Positions 57,701 through 64,000 of a DNA stretch of 64,000 nt are shown in pieces. Within the stretch, counting starts at the first letter, position 1. Each line of letters starts with the position of its first letter. Below the pieces are notes generated by a model that did no database searches, was not told where the DNA came from, and saw only the letters and a program-made list of their open reading frames with translations. A program made the position numbers and the translations under genes. The stretch is taken from the NCBI GenBank assembly GCA_911728435.2, contig OU452204.1:17980001-18044000 (forward strand), in the 5' to 3' direction. Origin of the DNA: Apoderus coryli (taxonomy: Eukaryota; Arthropoda; Insecta; Coleoptera; Attelabidae).

Positions 57701-58821
57701 ACAAAATATTTGTACCATTCCATTTAAGTTTTTAAAGAAAAATCAAAAAAACCTTAGGCGATGCAAATATCGCCATCTAGCGGAGCCCCAAAAAACAATT
57801 ATGATTTAAAATATTTTTTTTCTTCAACAGCAAGGCTTAAGTTCTTGAATAAAAATTAGATTGATAAATTCGGTAAAGCCAAACCAAAGTTATAGACATT
57901 ATTATAGGTAAAATTTCGTCCTTCCCTGCTGCCTTTATTTCAAGCCTTACAATAAAAAGTGATACACCAAAAAGATGCCGAATCTCAGTAGCATTACCGT
58001 GGTAGTATAGTTTTTCTAACTTATATTGCGAAATTTTCAATAAAAATGCATTTTTCGCATTACTGTATCTATTACGCCCCCTAGCGGTATAGTTAGGAAC
58101 TAAAAACCTATTTCCAGCGATTTCCCATGGTGAATTTCCCTAAAAGAATTTTTTTCCCATTGTCCTACGACTGTTATTTCCTGAGATATGCTACCTGTCC
58201 ACCCTTAATGGAATACCCGGTATATTTTCACAGGAAATTGGACCAAACAAAACGTAACTCACGGCAACATTTCGTTTCGGTATAGACTTCCTCAGGAAAG
58301 TTAAAAATGCAGCCCACAAAGTGAATGAACTGGTTTATCAAAAAGGATGCATCTAGTTTTGCCTCTGTTGTTCGTGAAGCACATTTTAAGCATATTTTCC
58401 AACCCTGGCAGGTGACAATCACAAATTTGTAACTGAAAATGGGGTCTAGATAAATTATTTCGAAGGGCGAAAATTTACCTTTTTAATGCTATCCTAAAAT
58501 TTTGATGTAAATTTAACGGACGTATGTAAAGCTAACTTTGAGTCCAACCATTATTGCATGACCGATTAATAAATTTTTCGTTCAAATTGTTTTTTGGCAT
58601 GTAGGCGGACAACGACAAGGTTGTCGTGTATAGACTTCTGACCACAACAGTACATTTAAATAACATTTTTTCACACTATTGACGCATCGAAATACCGCCT
58701 CGAACTCTAATAATTTGAAACGACTTTAGACATTTTTTTAAAAATAAATGAATGAATTCATATAATAAATATTGTACTCACCTTCAAGGCTTCTAGCATT
58801 TTTTCTAATTTTGCACTCCAT
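45734..58821 (-). CDS. Large disordered tail-anchored protein, long form (1935 aa)
   Basis: Minus-strand exons: 58782-58821 (ATG, MECKIRKNARSLE), 54739-56995, 47629-49306, 45734-47566. They join in phase (1, 2, 0) to 1936 codons with the stop. The protein is mostly low-complexity and charged. Exon 2 holds two related blocks: KPVYIYIPLKPPDGETDEFS and KPVYIHIPLKPPPGEIDEFS, each preceded by a Lys/Ser-rich block with SYSR or GYSR. Exon 3 has a KSKIFHFHSDNEEDE motif and KxxLPxRPKF-type repeats. Exon 4 has several proline-rich motifs (RPLPAPPRPPRK, PPPPRPPQP), a helical segment TVNELLANKIIVSEIESNTI, and near the C-terminus one hydrophobic helix (MIIILLVLIAGLILLGYG, ~1898-1915) followed by a 20-residue tail ending FNPPKDI. 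The layout suggests a tail-anchored ER/nuclear-envelope or membrane scaffold protein. I do not recognise a named family. A shorter form starts at 50272. Confidence 0.8.
49989..50272 (-). CDS. Alternative first coding exon of the same gene (short form, 1264 aa)
   Basis: ATG at 50272 (MESERVRKKTRRRSTGSLND), open to a donor at 49989, 94 codons plus two bases. It ends in phase 2 with AG, the same two bases and phase that end exon 54739-56995, so both can splice to 49306 and give Ser-Asp-His. The short form would be exons 49989-50272, 47629-49306 and 45734-47566: 1265 codons with the stop. The exon is basic and includes a short Cys-rich patch (RCACQYYQC). No good acceptor with a pyrimidine tract precedes it, so I read it as a first exon from an internal promoter. 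Confidence 0.7.
50440..50720 (+). pseudogene. hAT transposase scrap
   Basis: The plus strand reads KKPFVTDGTFIKMCIVNW and then, in a neighbouring frame, IEIEKSLLCQLNKAS. The KPFxDGxFIKxCI motif belongs to the N-terminal part of a common group of hAT-type transposases. It is heavily degraded. Confidence 0.4.
51073..51252. repeat. Hairpin with perfect 50-bp arms
   Basis: Arms 51073-51122 and 51203-51252 are exact inverses (inner part ACAGACAGGGACTAAACT), with an 80-bp spacer. It lies 33 bp from the larger palindrome at 51286-51630, in the intron between 54739 and 50272. Confidence 0.85.
51286..51630. repeat. 345-bp perfect palindrome, 159-bp arms
   Basis: Arms 51286-51444 and 51472-51630 appear identical in inverse, spacer 27 bp. 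The right arm on the plus strand is in frame with a degraded mariner-like transposase (LEPQLDAQKDQVYSIIFHED) that continues past the arm. The left arm is therefore an inverted duplicate of transposase sequence rather than a classical TIR. Confidence 0.9.
51510..51790 (+). pseudogene. Old mariner-like transposase remnant
   Basis: The plus strand reads FLEPQLDAQKDQ, IIFHEDNTPV (second-Asp motif, normally HxDNAxPH), then after a stop LLPNPSYLPDLTFSDNY (third-Asp motif, normally HPPYSPDLAPSDYH) and a Lys-rich end. It belongs to a different, much older family than the three mariner copies with CGAGGCATG ends. Confidence 0.65.
51800..53130. other. Intronic, repeat-derived, no gene seen
   Basis: AT-rich sequence with two ACAGGGTGG motifs close together (52607-52645), a typical end of small insect TIR elements, but no partner end was found. 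It is bounded on the right by mariner copy 3. Confidence 0.4.
53135..54361 (+). mobile_element. mariner element, copy 3 (1227 bp)
   Basis: Same terminal sequences as copies 1 and 2 and TA on both sides (53133-53134, 54362-54363), but inserted in the opposite orientation. It lies in the intron upstream of the large gene's common exon. Confidence 0.95.
53292..54262 (+). pseudogene. mariner transposase, disabled (copy 3)
   Basis: Starts MPPTIVSPADCEV at 53292. An internal deletion of roughly 100 bp removes the segment after HxEICEVYG and shifts the frame. The main block (53405-53779) contains WVPKMLTDLHK and VTGDETW, then hits TAA where the others have a Lys codon (VKF-N-stop), and a second TAA replaces a Tyr codon near 53883. 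The last block (53894-54262) keeps LLHDNARPHVA and SPALAPSDYH. The Asp of PDLAPSD is Ala here; the following Asp, the likely catalytic one, is kept. Not functional. Confidence 0.92.
57020..58780. other. First intron of the large gene, nothing recognised
   Basis: 1786-bp intron, AT-rich. Two CCATCTAGCGGAGCCCC/CCCCCTAGCGG-type motifs lie at 57772 and 58076 in related settings, a hint of a diverged repeat. No coding motif was seen. Confidence 0.4.
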
Positions 58822-59279
58822 TTTTCGTTGCACATATTAATATAATCCTTAAAGAAACATCACAAATAATATCCATTTTCACGATTTAATAACAAATAGA
58901 AATTGGAAGAAATAGACACCAGAAAATTAATTTCAATTATTTTGAAAATGTAAATTTCCGCACTGCGTTGCTCTCAAAATTTCGTTTTAAAAAATATGTT
59001 GATTTCTGTTCTTGCTGTGGAGCACGACTGACATCGGTCGCCTCTATTTTTGGATGGGGCTATTTTTAAAAAATGACGCTAACTCAGCGTTTCGCTGCAC
59101 TTGTGTGTACAAGGTGATTTTTCATCGTCAAATTATTTTATTATAACAATTATATGTATTTGTTTTCTAACAGAGGGTTTTGAGTGCGGTCAAAATACAT
59201 CTCCGTCTCTGTAATGAACCATGCATTAATATTTCAAAGTGCAAGATTATTTGTTAGATATAAGCTTGAATTTGGATCA

Positions 59280-59420
59280 ATTATTTTGAAACCCTTGTAC
59301 TTGTCGTACAGATCTAATGGATTTTATCCAGTGAGAGGTTGTGATCATGATTTTACTGTAAATAGGTATAACCTATTGGAAATAGAGCATTTTTATTGTA
59401 TCCCACTTCTGAAATTCAGA
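59280..59420 (+). pseudogene. LINE C-terminal scrap
   Basis: The plus strand reads LKPLYLSYRSNGFYPVRGCD, related to YLSFKIDGYFPPRGCD in the LINE at 24613-26490. Only about 45 codons remain. A longer frame after it (to 59865) has no recognisable domain. Confidence 0.55.
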
Positions 59421-60257
59421 TATGTCTCGCATTATCTCCGTAACACAAGACATTCTTAAGGAATACAGACGAAGTAGCCATGAACAACCTTTTGATGGTT
59501 TTTCTATCACTGCGATTTCCGAGATTGTTCAAGCGTTGGTCAATTTTTTTAGTCTAGTTTTAATTTTGCTATTCCAGTTTTTGGTAAAATTTGAACAGCG
59601 TTCCATGTGTATTTTCTACTTTTCATTGGACTTGATGAAGATGAGATCTTCAACTTTTTTCGAAAGTGTTTATATGCCATCAAATGCTGACGTCACTATA
59701 GAATCACAGGATGGTGGTGACCATAGAAATCTTATATTATATATGTACTCTAGAATGCTAATTAAATCCAGCCGAATACCAAAAAGTGTAACGGGTATGC
59801 AGAGTTTTCTCGAACTACGCATGCTCCTCAGTCACTTATTTTCAGTACAGAGCTGCCATATTTAAAACTATTTTGTCGTTCGCCTTACAGAATTTATGCG
59901 ACATATCTGTTTTATAAATAAATCCATATGTTGCGTCATACGAAACTGCTTGACAAAATCAAATAATTCAATGTTATCGGTAAAATTGTAATACTGTTTA
60001 GTTTTCAGCAATATGAACGAAACATTTTTTTCCAAATCTTATTAAATTTAGGAGATTTCGCAACAGCGTCTATTTTCGCAAATGACATTTCTCGTAGTGG
60101 GAATATCTGTCAGAGTCGGCTTCACAACAATTCAGATAGGTTTTATAATTGAATTATGGGTTTATGCGTGGTATATTTTAATTGTTGATAGATATACCTA
60201 TTTGTGATTAAAATTGTTTTTAATATTTGTTGTTTTGGTTTGTTAATTTAACAAACA

Positions 60258-60922
60258 ATGAGGTGTATAGTGTTGTGGTGTAAAAATGAAAGTATCATTC
60301 CTGGTATTAAATATTTTCAGTAAGTTATTGTTTCGGGTTTCTAACAGTCTCAGTTTGAGTCAATATGATACCATTGACATGATACTCATTTTTAGCTTGA
60401 CAAAAAAAAGACATGATGTTTGGATGCGGGCATTGGGATCCTAGTACAGAAAATGTATGTGATGGGAATGTCATATGCAGTAAGCATTTCGCTGCAGAAG
60501 ATATCATTTGTAGAGAAGACGGCAAGAGGATCACCCTCGTACCCGATGCAGTTCCCAAACTTTTGTTGAAAAGAAGAGAATATGTAAATGAGAGTGGAAG
60601 TTAAATTCTTAATCGTTTGATATCAAGACACTGTTTACTTAAAAGCAGTCAGTCAAAAATGCATGATATGCATGTCAAGAATATATTTCCTACGTTGTGT
60701 AGGTATACAAAGTTCGTTTGAATTCTGTTGTTAAACTGGAATATACTTAATTATAGAATCCTCCATGAAATTGCTGAGAATAAAAGTTCTACCAACCATG
60801 TTTTGTCACAAAATACTATTGCGAGTAGTACGGATGATATGGAAGTGGTTTACATGGACACGGAAAATATTCGTGAAATCACTGTTTCTTGCACCCCTTC
60901 TTTGAAGGCTGTAGAGAGGTAA
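60258..60922 (+). pseudogene. THAP-domain gene with an apparent frame break
   Basis: Exon 60258-60319 starts MRCIVLWCKNESIIPGIKYF, the first two zinc ligands of a THAP finger (C-x4-C), and ends in phase 2. A 76-bp intron ends at TTTTTAG. The next exon (60396-~60583) continues in phase with HLTKKRHDVWMRALG (conserved Trp), but the rest, NVCDGNVICSKHFAAED with the C-x2-H ligands and DAVPKLLL (the AVPTIF-like box), is in another frame. One small indel near 60425-60450 would explain this. A further open block 60757-60918 (TDDMEVVYMDTENIREITVS) may be a third exon, but its phase does not match. THAP domains bind DNA; many derive from P-element transposases. It may be a decayed gene, or the sequence may hold an error. 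Confidence 0.6.
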
Positions 60923-61329
60923 GAGGCCTAAGGTGGTTGTATAAACAAACAAATATTATATAATAATAAAATAAATAATTAGAATGCTCAAGTCCTTACG
61001 ATATTTTCCAATATTAGAATTTTTACTTATTTCTCGTTTCTGCTTAGATTTATTATTATTGGGTTGTACCTGTTAGACAATAAAGTATTTATATATTTAA
61101 TGTAATTTTTTATTTCTTAAATTCCTTTATTCCATTTTTTTATTTGAATTACCAAATGGTAAAATTTAATTTTAAATATACCTATAACAGTAATATTACA
61201 TTTAATCAAAGCCGGTCCTGTTGAAAAATAAGTGACTGGTGATCATGCGCATTATGGACAGCTCTACACTTTTGGTTACATTTTTGTACTACGGGATTAT
61301 CATTCTAGAGTATATATATATATAATATA

Positions 61330-62550
61330 AGATTTCTGTGGTGGTGACTTGGTGTCTTTTGGATTGATTAGTGAGGACGAGGTTAGACGAGCACTACAAA
61401 AACTAAAACCGAAAATGACATCTGGTGTCGATAGAATCCCCGCTTTTATACTAAAAGACTGTGCGTATGTTTTGGCACAGCCTTTACACATTATTTTTAA
61501 TATATCCCTACAAGGTCAAACGTTTCCAGACCTCTGGAAGACGGCACGTGTATGTCCTGTGCATAAATCCGGGGACATTAATAGTATAGAAAACTATCGA
61601 CCCATTTCAATTTTATCAAAGGTGTTTGAATCGATTATTAATGACAAGATCTTTAACCAAATAAAGAATCGTATAATACCTCAGCAGCACGAGTTTTTCC
61701 ACAAGAGATCAACTGTCACAAATCTTGTCGCTTTCCTACAACAAGTGTATCCTATAATGGGCAAGGGTCTTCAGGTCGATACAATCTATACAGACTTCTC
61801 TAAAGCATTCGATAAAATAGACCATAATATACTATTATGAAAGATGCTTCACTTTGGCTTCCAGGAGTCTTTAATTTCATTTTTTGAATCATATTTGAAT
61901 CGACGTATGCACTTCGTGCAATACAGTGGTTTTAAGTCTCACTTTTACTTGGCCACAAGTGGCGCTCCCCATGGTAGTAACCTAGCCCCCCTGTTATTTG
62001 CAATATTCGTTAATGACATAGGAACGCACCTTTCTAGCAATTATTTACTTTTCGCAACTATTCAGAGCTGTTCACTCCGAAGATGACTGGATGTACTACA
62101 GAGAGATTTGAATATGCTTGAGGATTGGTGTACTGTGAATAAGCTTTATTTAAACGTCGATAAATGCAAATATATAACATACACAAGAAGACGCCGCACT
62201 GTTTCTTACAATTACAGACTCTCTGGCGCTGCTCTTGATAAATGCACTGTTATTAAAGATCTTGTTGTGTTCATTGATAGCGAATTAACTTTTAATTATC
62301 ATGTTTCCGAAACAAAGAAAAGGGCGCTCAAATGTCTGGGATTCATTTTTAGAACACCGAACTCATTTAACAATATTGATTGTCTTATAGTGTTGTACAA
62401 CGCAATGGTAAGATCACGGCTTGAATATGCTGCTATTGCTTGGTCTCCAATATATGGAGTTTATGTTAACTCTCTCGAAAATTCCTCAAACGACTAGCCT
62501 TCAAGATTGATGGTCGGTTTCCTGACCGGGGATACGACCATCGTTTGCAC
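61330..62550 (+). mobile_element. Jockey/CR1-type LINE, 5'- and 3'-truncated
   Basis: Plus strand. LKPKMTSGVDRIPAFILKDC (61400), HKSGDINSIENYRPISILSK (61565), IYTDFSKAFDKIDHNILL (61785), a stop, then SGAPHGSNLAPLLFAIFVND (61960; the usual PQG is PHG) and YLLFATIQS in place of the FADD box, so the catalytic Asp pair is lost in a small rearrangement. 62108-62497 is the C-terminal domain, followed by a frame change and FKIDGRFPDRGYD. Same family as 24613-26490. It ends abruptly where an opposite LINE begins (~62550). Confidence 0.85.
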
Positions 62551-62554
62551 CCAG

Positions 62555-62960
62555 TATTGATCCCTAAGGAACTCCACCATTCACTTGACAAATATCGGAT
62601 TTCTTTCCATTTAAGACAACAGCTTGTCCTCTCCCACTTAGAAACTGTTCAATTAAAACTCTGGCTGAATCACCAAATCTCAGATACCCTAGCATAGCCA
62701 ACATAAGTTGATGGTTAATACGGTCGAATGCTTTAGTGTAATCCAAGAGTATGAGGGCAGTCAGTTCACCACGATCCATTGCACGAAAAATGTCATCGGT
62801 AACCTTTAAAAGAGCAGTGCAACAACTGTGGTTCTTTCGAAATCCGGATTGCACAGCAGGCACAAGCCCAAACTCCTCTATATAATCCTTCATTTGATTG
62901 TAAAGAACTCTCTCTAAAATCTTAGACATTGCAGGTAAAATGCTGATTGGCCGCAAGTCC
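62555..62960 (-). mobile_element. LINE RT fragment, opposite orientation
   Basis: Minus strand: MRPISILPAMSKILERVLYN, FGLVPAVQSGFRKNHSC, LILLDYTKAFDRINH and VNGGVP, followed by a stop in place of the Gln of PQGS and then GSIL. It holds RT motifs 2-4 only. It is a different family from the plus-strand LINE that abuts it. Confidence 0.8.
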
Positions 62961-62964
62961 TTAG

Positions 62965-63635
62965 TTTTATATATTGCATATTGCGTTAAATAAATAAATA
63001 ATTGAACCTCAATCCAAGAAAATTAGTAATACAAACTAATAATAACTCGAAAACAAGGGAGTAGAAGACTGACTATACAAATTAAAACTCCTAGATTTTT
63101 TTTTCACTTGAACAATTTTATTAAAGTGTAAACATTCTAGAATAATTAATATAAAAAGTTCAATCTCTATGTATACAATATAGGAGTTGATAGTTGTATA
63201 ATTATCAAATTAATCTCTATAATATATAATGTCCATTTCTCATACTTAAATTATAATTTAGTACAACTTCAGATAGACGCGTCCACATATAGATACCATA
63301 TAAATGTCTAAAAACTGCTGTGACACGCACATAACGCGCCTATCTGAAACAGGACTTATCGGCTTTAATTATATTCATACATACAGCATTAAGATACGTA
63401 TCCTTGCTTATCATATTGTAGATTAATTATTAAAATATCACAAAAAACAAACAAACAAATCTTTTGATGAAAGGACGCCGGTCTCAGCAAGGACTTAACT
63501 TATATTAGATCTAGAATAGCAGGGAATAATGGTTTCCCATCTGCATTATGCATGTGATTAATAAAGGTTTCATTTTGATTTTGAAGAAAAAACACGTGTA
63601 AAATATCATTTGATTTTTATTTCATTCGATAGAGA
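62965..63635. other. AT-rich spacer, nothing recognised
   Basis: About 670 bp with no coding motif or clear repeat. It starts with a TAAATAAATAAATAA run that could be the tail of the upstream sequence. Confidence 0.4.
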
Positions 63636-63639
63636 AAGG

Positions 63640-63990
63640 TTTGCCATTAAGAATGAAAACCAATATCAGGTAGATGGCCTCCACGACCCCTTTTGCATCA
63701 CATTTTCACACATTATTTGCGGCTCTATTTCATCAATAACGGCCCGAATATTGTCTTTGATTGTCCATTAGTATAACACTTACTTTGGGAGGCGCTAGAC
63801 CTTTTGCAGGGAGGAATATGACATCCTCAGTTTTTCCCATTTTGCAATGGTTGTTTCGACTTCTGTTCATCTCTTCAGTTGCGAACTTACCGCAAGACAA
63901 CTTGATATTTCTGTGAAGTTTTTACCGAAAGGTAAATACTTTGCAATCATTACACGTTGTGAACAGAGAGGTTATTCAATAATCACTTTT
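63640..63990 (-). pseudogene. mariner-like transposase remnant (ends joined)
   Basis: The minus strand near 63990-63880 reads CSQRVMIAKYLPFGKNFTEI, like the start of a group of insect mariner-type transposases. The part 63760-63690 reads IRAVIDEIEPQIMCENVMQK, and after a frame change GRGGHLPDIGFHS with a stop, their conserved C-terminus. The catalytic middle is missing. Confidence 0.45.
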
Positions 63991-64000
63991 GGATTTTCTG

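Noticed and set aside
59422..59865. 147-codon frame with hydrophobic stretch
   Set aside because: Begins just after a LINE scrap, no known motif, no conserved start context; could be chance.

Overview
This is AT-rich eukaryotic nuclear DNA, almost certainly from an insect and probably a beetle (inference). The evidence is multi-exon genes with GT-AG introns, metazoan proteins (NELF-E, a sorting nexin of the SNX16 type, NRF-6-like acyltransferases), and a dense load of mariner, RTE, Jockey/CR1-like, pogo-like, PIF/Harbinger-like and foldback elements. No bacterial features, CRISPR arrays or operons are present.

Layout. (1) 1-9.45 kb: degraded LTR-type and LINE remnants, then the 5' part of an NRF-6-like gene (gene A, minus strand; four exons found, the rest lies beyond the left edge). 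Its first intron holds a poly-A-rich tract and a 3.4-kb inverted-repeat structure built of ~810-bp tandem units. (2) 11.4-29.7 kb: a second, complete NRF-6-like gene (gene B, minus strand, 11 exons, 646 codons). Its introns hold a mariner, an RTE LINE, a pogo-like element, several inverted-repeat elements and a three-level nest of insertions. (3) 28.8-40.5 kb: repeats only, including an inverted-repeat pair that brackets gene B exon 1, LINE tails, a second mariner and a CR1-like LINE. (4) 40.5-43.7 kb: a compact island with a complete SNX16-like gene and a complete Nelf-E gene, head to head. (5) 45.7-58.8 kb: one very large disordered, tail-anchored protein gene (minus strand) with two alternative 5' modules that enter a common exon in the same phase. 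Its introns hold a third mariner, a 345-bp perfect palindrome and a hairpin element. (6) 58.8-64 kb: a THAP-domain gene or pseudogene, two abutting LINEs of opposite orientation and a transposase remnant.

The two NRF-6-like genes are tandem paralogs with the same exon lengths and phases over the shared part, so they read as a natural comparison of how introns grew by transposition: one intron is 54 bp in A and 3066 bp in B. All exon models come from reading splice signals, phase continuity and protein similarity by eye. Repeat family names below are from recognised motifs, not from a database search.
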